This document shows positions 54,326 through 63,707 of a DNA stretch of 64,000 bases, piece by piece. Each line of letters begins with the position of its first letter. Within the stretch, counting starts at the first letter, position 1. A program made the position numbers and the translations under genes. The notes under the pieces are model-generated. The model was not told where the DNA came from and did not search any database. It saw only the letters and a list, made by a program, of their open reading frames with translations. This DNA is from Planctomycetales bacterium (lineage in GTDB: Bacteria > Planctomycetota > Planctomycetia > Isosphaerales > Isosphaeraceae), in the NCBI GenBank assembly GCA_027449865.1, contig DAIDKV010000052.1:1-64000 (forward strand), in the 5' to 3' direction.

Positions 54326-55636
54326 ATGAGATGCGCCGTACTGCTTCTTTCGCTAACCTTCGTGGTTCCTTGCTGGGCCGACGATGCGGACGGCTTCCGC
54401 CCGCTCTTCAACGGCCGCGATCTCTCGGGCTGGGTCCCGGTGAACGTCGCGCCCGAGACCTTCACCGCCCGCGACGGGATGATCGTCTCCACCGGCAAGC
54501 CGACCGGCGTGATGCGGACCGATCGGCAATACGAAAACTATGTCCTCGAACTGGAATGGCGGCACATGAGGCCGGGCGGTAACGCCGGACTCTTCGTCTG
54601 GAGCGATGCCCTGCCCGATATCGGTGTGCCGTTCACCCGGTCGTTCGAGGTCCAAATTCTCGACGGTCAAAACACCGCCAATTACACCAGCCACGGCGAC
54701 ATCTTCGGCATCTGGGGCGCCACGATGGTCCCCAACCAGCCTCACCCCGCCGGCTGGATGCGATGCCTGCCGAGCGAGCGCAGGGCGAAGCCGTCGCCCG
54801 AGTGGAACCATTACCGGGTGACGTGCAAGGATGGGACGATCAAGCTGGAAGTCAACGGCAAGGAGGTCTCAGGCGCTCACGATTGCGTCCCGCGCAAGGG
54901 GTATATTTGCCTCGAAGCCGAGGGCTCCGAGTGCCATTTCCGAGGGCTCCGAATCAAGGAACTTCCCGGCTCGGGCGCGACCCCCGCGCAGACGGCGGCT
55001 CTCGACGAGGGCTTCGTTTCGCTCTATTCCGGGCTGGATCTCCGCGGGTGGAAGTCCGACCCGGGCCATGTCGGCCACTGGCAGGCGCGCAACTCGATTC
55101 TCTCCTACGACGGCAAGAGCGAGGCGAAGGACAGGGACCTCTGGACGGAGAAGGAATACAAGAACTTTATTCTGATGGCCGACTGGCGACTCCCCGGCAA
55201 GCCCGCGCCCCGGGCGCGGCCAGTGGTTCAGCCGAGCGGAGACGAGGCCAGGGATGCGGCCGGAAAGATCGTCACGAAGGCGATCCCCTATGCCGGCGAC
55301 AGCGGCATCCTGCTCCGCGGCTGGGAGAAGGCTCAGGTCAACATCACCTGCAACACGATCGGCTCGGGCGAGTTGTACGGCTTTCGGGTCGATCCGGCGA
55401 TGCCCCCCGCGACCCGATCCGGCTCGATCCCGAAGGAGATCGCCGACGCCCCGCTCGGCAAGTGGAACCGGTTTATCATCACGATGAAGGGGAACCGGGT
55501 CTCGGTCGTGCTCAACGGCAAGACGGTGATCTCGGAGACCGAACTGCCCGGCGTGCCCGCCCGAGGCCCGATCGGCCTGCAACACCACGGCGACCCGGTG
55601 CAGTTCACAAATCTGTTCATCAAGGAGCTGGAGTAA
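54326..55636 (+). CDS. Secreted protein with two DUF1080 domains
   Basis: A 436-residue exported protein. Signal peptide at about 1-18. First domain, about 22-220: FRPLFNGRDLSGWVPVNV, GGNAGLFVWSD and NYTSHGDIFGIWGA; second, about 232-436: FVSLYSGLDLRGWKSD, IPYAGDSGILLRG and GLQHHGDPVQFTNLFIKELE. Both have the expected glycine-rich and Trp-rich strands of the family. Paired with the upstream oxidoreductase, it would hydrolyse a 3-keto-glycoside in the periplasm. The ribosome binding site before the ATG is weak. It is a distant paralogue of the 4.4-kb gene. Confidence 0.92.
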   Translation: MRCAVLLLSLTFVVPCWADDADGFRPLFNGRDLSGWVPVNVAPETFTARDGMIVSTGKPTGVMRTDRQYENYVLELEWRHMRPGGNAGLFVWSDALPDIGVPFTRSFEVQILDGQNTANYTSHGDIFGIWGATMVPNQPHPAGWMRCLPSERRAKPSPEWNHYRVTCKDGTIKLEVNGKEVSGAHDCVPRKGYICLEAEGSECHFRGLRIKELPGSGATPAQTAALDEGFVSLYSGLDLRGWKSDPGHVGHWQARNSILSYDGKSEAKDRDLWTEKEYKNFILMADWRLPGKPAPRARPVVQPSGDEARDAAGKIVTKAIPYAGDSGILLRGWEKAQVNITCNTIGSGELYGFRVDPAMPPATRSGSIPKEIADAPLGKWNRFIITMKGNRVSVVLNGKTVISETELPGVPARGPIGLQHHGDPVQFTNLFIKELE

Positions 55637-55655
55637 ACCGATACCGAGCAGGCTC

Positions 55656-56014
55656 TCAACGCCAGCGATTCAGGACGTGCATGCCGTCCGCAATCGGGAC
55701 GCCCGCGGCCTCGAGCTTGCTGATCGCCACGGCGATCGCCCGGTCGCTCATGCTCTGCCCAGGGTCGCGTGGCGGAGGATGAGCACGCCCGGATGATGTC
55801 CTCCGGAGGTCATGATAAGGTCGTGAAGGTCCTGGAAATCGTCGTAATCCGCGGTCAGGACCGGCACGCCTCGTCCGATGGCCCAGATCAGCACTCGGGG
55901 ATCGGGACGGGAGAGCAACCCGGCGTCTCCCGCCAGGACCGGATCGTGTCCCTCGGCTCGGAGCCGGGACACCAGGCGTCGATCGCAAAGGTTCTCGTCG
56001 ACCAGGAACCTCAT
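55656..56014 (-). pseudogene. DUF5615 (PIN-like) toxin gene with a C-terminal frameshift
   Basis: The ATG at 56014 starts MRFLVDENLCDRR, followed by LTADYDDFQDLHDLI and GVLILRH, the DUF5615 PIN-like fold with its early and central acidic residues. In that frame the protein ends after 88 residues (HATLGRA) at 55748. One frame over, the DNA continues MSDRAIAVAISKLEAAGVPI to 55656, which is how DUF5615 proteins of this group normally end (a helix and I-x-x-L-N-x-W). The two frames meet near 55750 with ATGA overlap. So either a 1-base change has cut off the last 30 residues or a very short coupled gene follows. The partner antitoxin is directly upstream. Confidence 0.72.
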
Positions 56015-56307
56015 GCCGACGGACCATTCAGAAGGCCCCGGGCGCGGAGGCTGGCCTCCTCTCGCTCCCAATCCGTCCGGAGGACTTCCGGATTCCGTTC
56101 CGCGAACTCCACCGCCTCCCGGACCGCTTCCACGGGAACGTCGTAATCCCGAGCGACTTCCTCCGGCGTTCGCGGCTCCGCTTTCTCGTGGACGGCGTGA
56201 TACATCACCGCAATCCGAATCCGCCGCCCCTTCAGGAACGGCTGTCGGTAAGCCGAGCCGGGCCGGTACTCCAGGTGCGGATACGACTTCTCTGTGTCGG
56301 TGACCAT
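56011..56307 (-). CDS. DUF433 antitoxin-type protein
   Basis: A 98-residue protein with the DUF433 winged or HTH-like core: LEYRPGSAYRQPFLKGRRIR, then MYHAVHEKAEPRTPEEVARDYDV with helices EAVREAVEFAERN. DUF433 genes commonly precede DUF5615 toxin genes. Its stop overlaps the toxin ATG by ATGA. The sequence before 56307 contains GAGGGAAAGT as a ribosome binding site. It would bind the toxin and its own promoter. Confidence 0.85.
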   Translation of the reverse strand: MVTDTEKSYPHLEYRPGSAYRQPFLKGRRIRIAVMYHAVHEKAEPRTPEEVARDYDVPVEAVREAVEFAERNPEVLRTDWEREEASLRARGLLNGPSA

Positions 56308-56471
56308 AACTTTCCCTCCTGGTCTCGATCGACATTATACGCCGCAGACGATCCTCCAAACACACCGGGTTGAACCCCCGGTTCCGCAACGCCGGCCGTT
56401 TTGCTATCGTTTCACTCGACCGACTCGGGGTCATACGGCCGGGGATCGCACGCGAAAGAGGAGCACGCGCC

Positions 56472-58325
56472 ATGTCGTCGGATTCGGTCGTTCGGCTCGA
56501 TCGTCGTGGATTCCTCCGGGGGACGATGGCCGCGGCATCGGCTGGAATTTTCGGCTCCGCGGGAGCCCTTGCCTCGGCAACGCCCCAGCAGGAGGCCGAC
56601 GCCTTCCTCGCCCGATTCGTCGAGGGTTGGCTGCCAAGGCTGACCGCCTCGGATGAGGCCGACTGGGCCGCTTCCACCGACGTCAGCGAGGCTCATACCA
56701 CCGCGAAGGTCGCGAAGTCGATCGAGCTCGGCCAGTACGTCGGCTCGCCCGAGGTGATCGAGACCGTCCGCCGGCTCCTCGATCAGAAGGCGATGCTGAA
56801 CGACCTGACCATCCGCCAGCTCGAAAAGATCCGGCTCCACGCCGCCGAGGCCCCCGGAACCATCCCCGAGGTCGTCAAGGCCCGCGCTGAGGCCGAGGCA
56901 AACCAGACCGCCACACAGGACGGATTCACCTTCCACATTCCGCGTCCCGAGGGCGCCCGCGAGGTTTCCGCCAACGAGATCGACCGCATCCTGCTCGAAT
57001 CACGAGACCTCGACGAGCGACGCGCCGCCTGGGAAGCCTCCAAGGAGATCGGCCGGCCGCTCCGCGAGGGTTTGCTGAAGCTCCGCGACCTGCGGAACAA
57101 GGTCGCTCGCGAGATGGGCTTCGACAACTTCTTCGCGCTCCAGGTCGCCGATTACGGGATGTCGGTCGACGAGATGCTGACGCTCTGCGACCGGCTGATC
57201 GACCAGATGCGCCCCCTGCACCGCCAGCTCCACGCCTGGGCCCGCCGGACGCTCGCCGAGCGATACAAGACGAAGGCTCCAGGCGACGGACGTATCCCCG
57301 CGCACTGGCTCTCCAATCGATGGGGTCAGGACTGGCCGGGCCTCGTTGAGGGGATCGACATGGACGAGCCCTTCCGCGGCAAGCCCCGGGAGTTCATCAC
57401 CGAGCAGGCCGAGCGGTTCTACGCCTCGCTCGATTTCCCCCGGCTGCCATCCTCGTTCTGGGCCAGGTCCGACCTCTATCCCGCCGACCCCAAATCGGGC
57501 CGAAAGAAGAACAGCCACGCCAGCGCCTGGCACATCGACCTCGACCGCGACGTCCGAAGCCTGATGTCCATCGAGGCGAACAGCCAGTGGTTTACCACCG
57601 CTCATCACGAGCTGGGACACATCTACTACTACATCAGCTACTCGACGCCGATCGTGCCATACCCGCTACGCGCGGGAGCGAACCGAGCCTTCCACGAGGC
57701 CATCGGAGACCTGATCGGGCTGGCCGCCGGACAGCGGCCGTACCTGAAGCAGGTCGGCCTGCTCAGCCCCGGCGCCGCCAGGGCCGACGCCACCACGTTC
57801 CTGCTCGACCAGGCCCTCGACGGATCCTCGGTCGTTTTCCTGCCGTGGTCGGCCGGTGTGATGACACGGTTCGAGCACGCTTTCTATTCGGGCCAGATCG
57901 GCGACGGCGAACAGAACGCCGCCTGGTGGAAGCTCGTCGGCCAGTACCAGGGAATCGCGCCGCCCGGCCCGCGCCCGGAGACGCTCTGCGATCCCGCCAC
58001 CAAGACCCACATCAACGACGATCCCGCGCAATACTACGACTACGCCATTGCCACGGCGATCAAGTATCAGCTCCACGACCACATCGCCCGGGAGATCCTG
58101 AAGCAGGACCCGCGCGACTGCAACTATTACGGAAACAAGAAGGTTGGGGCGTTCCTCCGAGGCATTCTCTCGCTGGGCGCGACCCGCGACTGGAACGCCG
58201 TGCTTCGCGAGGCGACCGGCGAGGGGCTCTCGGCACGGGCGATGGCGGCCTACTTCCAGCCGCTCGGCGATTGGCTCGCGAAGGAAAACCACGGCCATCA
58301 GGTCGGCTGGGGATCGCCCGAGTAG
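56472..58325 (+). CDS. M2 family metallopeptidase (angiotensin-converting-enzyme-like)
   Basis: Zinc peptidyl-dipeptidase of 617 residues with a twin-arginine signal (RRGFLRGTMAAASAG). The M2 zinc site is complete: H379-E380-L-G-H383 in TTAHHELGHIYYY and the third ligand E409 in FHEAIGD. Further M2 features are the long helical N-terminal half (EEADAFLARFVEGWLPRL-like start) and GEQNAAWWKLVGQYQG. The ATG at 56472 has AGAGGAG upstream; earlier in-frame codons are not needed. It would remove dipeptides from the C terminus of peptides outside the cytoplasm. Not linked to neighbours. Confidence 0.94.
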   Translation: MSSDSVVRLDRRGFLRGTMAAASAGIFGSAGALASATPQQEADAFLARFVEGWLPRLTASDEADWAASTDVSEAHTTAKVAKSIELGQYVGSPEVIETVRRLLDQKAMLNDLTIRQLEKIRLHAAEAPGTIPEVVKARAEAEANQTATQDGFTFHIPRPEGAREVSANEIDRILLESRDLDERRAAWEASKEIGRPLREGLLKLRDLRNKVAREMGFDNFFALQVADYGMSVDEMLTLCDRLIDQMRPLHRQLHAWARRTLAERYKTKAPGDGRIPAHWLSNRWGQDWPGLVEGIDMDEPFRGKPREFITEQAERFYASLDFPRLPSSFWARSDLYPADPKSGRKKNSHASAWHIDLDRDVRSLMSIEANSQWFTTAHHELGHIYYYISYSTPIVPYPLRAGANRAFHEAIGDLIGLAAGQRPYLKQVGLLSPGAARADATTFLLDQALDGSSVVFLPWSAGVMTRFEHAFYSGQIGDGEQNAAWWKLVGQYQGIAPPGPRPETLCDPATKTHINDDPAQYYDYAIATAIKYQLHDHIAREILKQDPRDCNYYGNKKVGAFLRGILSLGATRDWNAVLREATGEGLSARAMAAYFQPLGDWLAKENHGHQVGWGSPE

Positions 58326-58328
58326 GTC

Positions 58329-58350
58329 AGGCTTTCCAGCCGGACCCGCT
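58329..58350. repeat. Second copy of the short dispersed repeat
   Basis: Matches 41299-41321 with one mismatch (aggctttccagccggaccc). It begins four bases after the peptidase stop, so it may belong to a family found just after genes. Confidence 0.5.
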
Positions 58351-58474
58351 TCCCGCGATCCAGCCCGGAGGGCTATTCGATCCTAAACCGGGTCGGGCCG
58401 AAGAGCATGTCGATCCGTATCCGGGGGTCAGGCGGTGACGCCGAACCTACTTCTTCGGAGGGGCCGAGACGCGA

Positions 58475-58891
58475 TCACCAACCGGTCGGCGCCGAGTACG
58501 GGGGCCAGGGGACCATCGCCCCTCTCGGGTCGGCGTAGGGGTCAGCGCAGTAGGGACGCAGGTTCTCCCGCCCGAGCACGTAGCCAAACCAGTTCCCGCC
58601 CGACGGGTTCTTGTCCACGCCGTACCGATGGATGGTCCAGTGGCGATCGCCGAAGCCGTATTCGAGGCCGAAACCGTGGTATCCCGGGTAGAACCGGCCG
58701 TAATCCAGACCGTAGGGAACCGGAGCGGCGACCTCGTAGCCATAGGTCACCCCACCATAAGGCGACGGCACCGCGGGCGCTGGGGCCATCCCCTGCGCCC
58801 GTGCGGATCCGCCGCAAAGACTCCAGATCCCGAACGTCATCGCGACCACCGCCAGGCGAACGGCGACGACGCCCCGCAACTGAGAAGACAT
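58475..58891 (-). CDS. Small secreted protein, function unknown
   Basis: A 138-residue protein with a signal peptide (about 1-32, AVVAMTFGIWSLCGGSARA). The mature part is Pro-, Gly- and Tyr-rich (VTYGYEVAAPVPYGLDYGRF, PGYHGFGLEYGFG) and ends with a Pro/Trp-rich tail (AMVPWPPYSAPTGW). No domain is recognised. GAGGG lies upstream of the ATG. Tyr/Gly-rich secreted proteins of this kind are common in planctomycetes and may be structural. Confidence 0.7.
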   Translation of the reverse strand: MSSQLRGVVAVRLAVVAMTFGIWSLCGGSARAQGMAPAPAVPSPYGGVTYGYEVAAPVPYGLDYGRFYPGYHGFGLEYGFGDRHWTIHRYGVDKNPSGGNWFGYVLGRENLRPYCADPYADPRGAMVPWPPYSAPTGW

Positions 58892-59054
58892 GGATGTTGC
58901 CCTCGTAAGAAACCCGGCGGATCGCGGTCCGAAAAAGCGACCGCCCCTCGTTTCTCCTTCGAGTATACAACAGGTTTACGAGCCCCTCCGCGATGGTCGC
59001 CCCATTGCACGTCCAAGACCCGGGAACGAGCGCGAAGGTCCGGCGGTCAAAACG

Positions 59055-61262
59055 TCAATACTTGGGCACAAACTGCTCGCGCTCGTGATACTTGGGATTG
59101 TGGTGCCACTCGTTGAGCGTCACGGAGAGGCCGCGGTTGAGGACGTCCTGGGCGAGGTCGCTCCAGGGCGTGTTCGGGTGCTTCTTGATGACGTCCTTGA
59201 GAAGCTGTTCGGCCTCGGCATACTTCTTGGCGGTCTCGCTGTGGGGAGCGAGCGGCTTGGTTGAGTGGTCGACGACCCAGGTGATCTTCAGGTCGGCGCG
59301 ACGGAGGGGCTTCGGGACCGGAGGGTTCTTCGCGATCGAGGCCATCAGCGCCCGATATTCGTAAGCCTTTACCTGAAAGGCGACGGTCTGCGCCAGCATC
59401 AGGTCGTAGTGAGCCTGCCATCGCTTGTCGCCCTCGCGGTCGCGCGCCAGCTTGAGCGACTCCAGCCGCTTCTGAATCTTCAGAAGTTCCTGGAGCTTCG
59501 GAGTGGCCCTGGTCCCTTCTTCCATCGCCCCCTGCACCAGCGCGGGATGCTCGATCGGGAACTCGCGGCGATAGAGAAACGCCGTCCCCTCATTGACGAT
59601 CGCGTGCAGGGTGTGGCGGAGCGACGAGGCTTCCCGGTGCTCGATGTAGGTCATCCGGTTGTCGTACTCGGGCAGATACTCCCTCAGCGCGACGCTCGAA
59701 TAGGCTTTCTCGCGATGATGGATGGCCCGCATGAATTCCTCGGTTGGGAGGAGGAAGTAGATCCCGCCGGATTCCTTGGTGAGCCGGGCCAGCTCATAGG
59801 GCGCGAATCCGGAGGGTTGCTCGTCCCATCGCCTGTAGAGGCCATCCCACTGGTAGACTTCCAGGTCGGCGGTCTCTGGCCCCCGACGGATCAGCGGGTG
59901 GTAGATGTCGTGGGTGACCGGGTCCTCGTAGCGATGGTGGGCGAACGGATAGCCGAAGAGCGACTGCCGGCCGATCACGTAGAGCGGAATCTTGTGCTTC
60001 TTGAGAGCCTGGCGCGCTTCCTCGACATCCGCGCCGTCGTCGCCCGACTCGTCGGTCACCAGGACGATCAGAACCTTGCGGTCGCGGCGGACCATCTGCG
60101 CGTAGTGCTCGGCGACCTCGCGGACGGCGTGCATCGTGTTCTCGACGCCGGTGCTGTCGATCGGAAGCTTCTCGATCGCCTGACCGATCTGCTCCATCTC
60201 CGCGCGGGGCTTCTCCAGCACGTACTTGAGCTCCATGCCGAACCCGACAATCGCGTGGTTCAAAACACCGGCGTTCTTGCTCCTGGGATCCTGGGCGATG
60301 TACTTCTTCAATTCGTTGGAGACCCGGTCGAACTTCCCCTTGATGGATTTCTTGTCATCCTCCATCGAGACCGACTCGTCGAAGAGCCAGACGACCGTGA
60401 CCTTGTGCTCGCGCAGGTGGCGGACGATCTCGTGGGCGAGCTGGTCCATGGCGGCGCCGATATCCTTGGCGACCCAGATCGTGTCGCCAGCGATCTGGCC
60501 GCCACCGGCGAGGTCCACGGTCGGAGCCATGGGAAGCAGGTTCATCGGCGAATGCGTGAGGCTCGCGATCTTGACTCCGGGAAGACTGGTTCCCTCGTTG
60601 ATCCGACCTCGACCGGCGCCCCGAACCCTCGGGGTGGCCGAGGGACGTCCGGTGCCGACCCCGGCGACGATCACGCCGCCGCCGTCCTCGCCGTCGCCGC
60701 CGCCCTCGGTCATGGTGACCATCTGCGGCTCGCCGGGGGTCTCGGAGTGCTCGTCGCCAACGGTCTTGTCGCGGGGGATGTTGGCGGGGTCGGCGTAGAT
60801 CGGTGTTAGCTCCTGCTCGCCGTTCCGGTAGCTGGCCAGGGCCGAATCAAACGAGAGAACCTTCTCGGCCGACTCCGACGTGGCGAACGTCGCGAACGCC
60901 AGCGCGGAGAGAAGCGCGGCGTGGACAACCAGCGAGAAGCTCCACGCCTGAAGCAAGTGCGGCAGCCGAACCCGGGCCCGACGTTTCGGCCGAAGCTTCC
61001 CACTCACGGGCTTCGTCCGTGAACCGCCCGGAGCCCTGGAACTCGCCTCCGTGGCGGAACTCTCACTCGCCGCGGCCTCGGGCGTTGCTGGCTCGATCGG
61101 CGGCTGGGCACCCCCCACGACGACCGGCTCCGTCTCGATCGTCGCCTGCGAACGCCCGCTCATCGTATCTTCCGGATGCGAGCCGGCCCCATCGCCCACC
61201 GGGCCAGGCGTGGCGAACTGGTAAACATCATCCATCGACGGATCAGCGGGATGCAGTTCCAT
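59055..61262 (-). CDS. Membrane-anchored vWA-domain protein
   Basis: About 735 residues from the ATG at 61262 (GGAGG 11 bases upstream; the frame stays open to a GTG at 61400). An acidic and Ser-rich cytoplasmic part of about 90 residues precedes one helix (about 100-120, LVVHAALLSALAFATFAT). After a Gly-rich linker comes a von Willebrand factor A domain at about 285-470 with MIDAS D295-E-S-V-S and a later TDESGDDGAD loop. The C-terminal 250 residues are helical with a repeated KRWQAHYDLMLAQ type helix. It shares order and several motifs with the gene at 61495, so the two are paralogues in one operon. Role unknown; likely a surface adhesion or complex-assembly module. Confidence 0.88.
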   Translation of the reverse strand: MELHPADPSMDDVYQFATPGPVGDGAGSHPEDTMSGRSQATIETEPVVVGGAQPPIEPATPEAAASESSATEASSRAPGGSRTKPVSGKLRPKRRARVRLPHLLQAWSFSLVVHAALLSALAFATFATSESAEKVLSFDSALASYRNGEQELTPIYADPANIPRDKTVGDEHSETPGEPQMVTMTEGGGDGEDGGGVIVAGVGTGRPSATPRVRGAGRGRINEGTSLPGVKIASLTHSPMNLLPMAPTVDLAGGGQIAGDTIWVAKDIGAAMDQLAHEIVRHLREHKVTVVWLFDESVSMEDDKKSIKGKFDRVSNELKKYIAQDPRSKNAGVLNHAIVGFGMELKYVLEKPRAEMEQIGQAIEKLPIDSTGVENTMHAVREVAEHYAQMVRRDRKVLIVLVTDESGDDGADVEEARQALKKHKIPLYVIGRQSLFGYPFAHHRYEDPVTHDIYHPLIRRGPETADLEVYQWDGLYRRWDEQPSGFAPYELARLTKESGGIYFLLPTEEFMRAIHHREKAYSSVALREYLPEYDNRMTYIEHREASSLRHTLHAIVNEGTAFLYRREFPIEHPALVQGAMEEGTRATPKLQELLKIQKRLESLKLARDREGDKRWQAHYDLMLAQTVAFQVKAYEYRALMASIAKNPPVPKPLRRADLKITWVVDHSTKPLAPHSETAKKYAEAEQLLKDVIKKHPNTPWSDLAQDVLNRGLSVTLNEWHHNPKYHEREQFVPKY

Positions 61263-61494
61263 ATCTGGGCTCGCCTCCGGATGGCTGGCTGGGACCACCG
61301 ATGATCGAGAGGAAGAGGATCGATGCCCGATCTCCGATCCTGGTCCAGCTTCGGCCTTCGGAAGGGCGAAGCCCGACGATTCCAGGCGCGGGTCGTGCAC
61401 AACAATCCGGGAACTGGGTACGGGGACCTGGGATGCTCAGACCGACTCCTCGGGGCTTTCCCGCTACAGATTACCGAAAACCAGGAAGGGATCG

Positions 61495-63429
61495 CTACAG
61501 TTTCGGCATCTCCAGCGGCTTGGCCGGCTTCGGCTGCATCTTCTTTTTCTTGGCCTCGGCGGCGTTGTCGCGACGCGGGGCGGGCGGGACATAGGTCTCA
61601 ACCCACTTGAAACCGAGGGGATCCTTGAGCTCTCGCTCGGCGAGCAGGGCCCAGGGAGTCGCGGGGTGCTCGTCGACCACCCGACGGAGCAGCGTCTCGG
61701 CTTCCTTCGCCGCGGCGGCGGCGTTCTTGCTGTACTGGATGGCGGTGTCGGGGACGAGCCGCCAGGCGTTGGACTTCGGATTGCTGAACTTCGGCGTATC
61801 CTTCTTCATCCGGGCACAGGCCCAGTTGTACTCGTAGCAGCGAACCTTCATGGCGAGAAGCCGGCCGCGGATGAGGTCGAAGTGAGCCTGCCAGCGCCGG
61901 GAGGGCTCGCGATCCCGAAGCTTGGCGGCGGCGTTGATCGGACCGAGGGCCTCGTCGACCGTGTAAACGGTCCGCTCGGCGACGGCCTGGCTGCGGGCCA
62001 TGATCTCCTTGAATTCGGGCGAGTCGGCCGGGGGGAAGTTCAGGCCGGGCATGCCGGGGAGATTCTGCTGGGTGATCTGCGCCGCGGTTAAAACGGCCTG
62101 GCGAAGCGGTGAGTGCTGGATCCGCTTTTCGTACTCGCCGCGAGGAATCCAGTCGGGCCGATACTCGCGCATCCGGGCCGGGTCGAAGCCGAGGCGCCGG
62201 GTGTCGAACCGGGTGACGAAGTAGATCCCGCCGGTCTCGGCGGCGAGCCGGCTGAGGGCATACGGGCCGAAGCCCGACTCGACGATCTCGAACTGCGGCC
62301 CGTTGTACCAGAACGGCAGGCGAATCTGCTCGAGCATCACGCTTTCGGGCCCCTGTCGGACCGGGACGCCGTGGAAGACGTGCTTTGTTTTCGGGTCGAC
62401 ATAGGTCACATAGTTCTCGGTTCGGCCGAAGATGGCCTGCGAGCCGAGGACGTAGACCGGGATCTTCGCCTTCCGGCAGGCGGTGATGGCGTCTTCGAGG
62501 CGGGTCTCATCGTCGCCGACCTCGTCGGTGACGACGATCGTCATGGTCCGGTAGGCGTGGGTCTGGGCCTCTTTCCCCTTGTAACGGCCCCACTTGGCGG
62601 CGATCTCGCCGACCGTGGTGAACGTGGTCTCGACGCCGCTCTCGTCCTGGGGAACCTCGTGGATGGCGTTGAGAATCTCGGAAAGGTCGGCGGAGGGGTG
62701 CGCCAGCATCGCCTTTCGCGTCTGGCCGAAGGCGATCACCATCGTCAGAAGTCCGCTATCGGCTGAGAGGTGCGACTCGTCAAGCTGCTGGATGTGGGAA
62801 TACACGGCCTCGATATGCTTGGCGAGCCGCTGCCGCTCGGCGACGAGGCTCCCGGAGGCGTCGAACGCCCAGACGACCAGCGTCGGACCTTTCTCCAGGT
62901 GGCGGATGATCTCGGTGGCGATCCGGTCGACGGCCCCCTCGACCCCGCCGACGGTCTCCGCTCCGTTGCCCCGGATCGAGACGTTCTGCGCCAGCAGATT
63001 GGCGGTGGGAACAACAACCTCCGTCGCTCGTTTCAGATCCAGAGGCGCCATCTCGGCGGTGATCGACCGCTCCTCCATCGCCGCGACCGGCACGGTCGAG
63101 GCCGAACTGGGCGCCGAGGTGATCGTCGCGGCGAGATTCGGGGCGAATGTTCCGGCGGCCGGAACCTCCGCGGGCGGTTCCTTCGACTGGTCGAGATCCT
63201 GGAAGACCGAATCGGCCGACTCGATCCGGGTATCGGTCAGCTCCGAGCGAAACGCACGTTGCGACTCGCGATGGACCGTGTAACCCGCGAACGCCAGCCC
63301 GGTGAGCAACAGACCGTGGACCAGCAGACTCACGCTGATCGCCGGCAGCTCCAGGTCCAGCCGTCCCCCGGTCCACCCCGAGAGCCAGGGATATCGAGCC
63401 TCCAGCTTCCGCAGCATCTCGACGAACAC
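61495..63429 (-). CDS. Membrane-anchored vWA-domain protein, paralogue of the neighbour
   Basis: A 644-residue protein starting with GTG at 63429 behind GAGGAG. Helix at about 30-50 (SVSLLVHGLLLTGLAFAGY). The vWA domain (about 180-350) has MIDAS D190-A-S-G-S and the loop TDEVGDDETRLED. The C-terminal half is helical with RRWQAHFDLIRGRLLAMKVRCYEY, which matches RWQAHYDLM-like in the paralogue, and ends in a Lys-rich tail (AEAKKKKMQPKPAKPLE). Same order of elements as the 59-61 kb gene, but no acidic N-terminal part. First gene of the pair by direction of reading. Confidence 0.88.
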   Translation of the reverse strand: MFVEMLRKLEARYPWLSGWTGGRLDLELPAISVSLLVHGLLLTGLAFAGYTVHRESQRAFRSELTDTRIESADSVFQDLDQSKEPPAEVPAAGTFAPNLAATITSAPSSASTVPVAAMEERSITAEMAPLDLKRATEVVVPTANLLAQNVSIRGNGAETVGGVEGAVDRIATEIIRHLEKGPTLVVWAFDASGSLVAERQRLAKHIEAVYSHIQQLDESHLSADSGLLTMVIAFGQTRKAMLAHPSADLSEILNAIHEVPQDESGVETTFTTVGEIAAKWGRYKGKEAQTHAYRTMTIVVTDEVGDDETRLEDAITACRKAKIPVYVLGSQAIFGRTENYVTYVDPKTKHVFHGVPVRQGPESVMLEQIRLPFWYNGPQFEIVESGFGPYALSRLAAETGGIYFVTRFDTRRLGFDPARMREYRPDWIPRGEYEKRIQHSPLRQAVLTAAQITQQNLPGMPGLNFPPADSPEFKEIMARSQAVAERTVYTVDEALGPINAAAKLRDREPSRRWQAHFDLIRGRLLAMKVRCYEYNWACARMKKDTPKFSNPKSNAWRLVPDTAIQYSKNAAAAAKEAETLLRRVVDEHPATPWALLAERELKDPLGFKWVETYVPPAPRRDNAAEAKKKKMQPKPAKPLEMPKL

Positions 63430-63707
63430 GATCGAGACTCCTCTTCGTTATCGAACTCCCTCGGATCTCCTCCGACCCCACCGGCCGCGCGGGCCGATCT
63501 CTCCCTAATCCCTATCTACGACACGAACGCCCATTCGTGACGGCCCGACTCGTCCGATGCGTCCAACCAGCCATTCCGCCGCTCTCTCCTGCCCCAACGA
63601 TTCAATAGTACGGCGTCGACGCACGCGAGGCATCCCCGTCGGTCGTTTTTCCGCGTCTGCCCATCGCGCCGATGGCCCGAGGATGCCCGCCGGAAACCAC
63701 CGAAATC

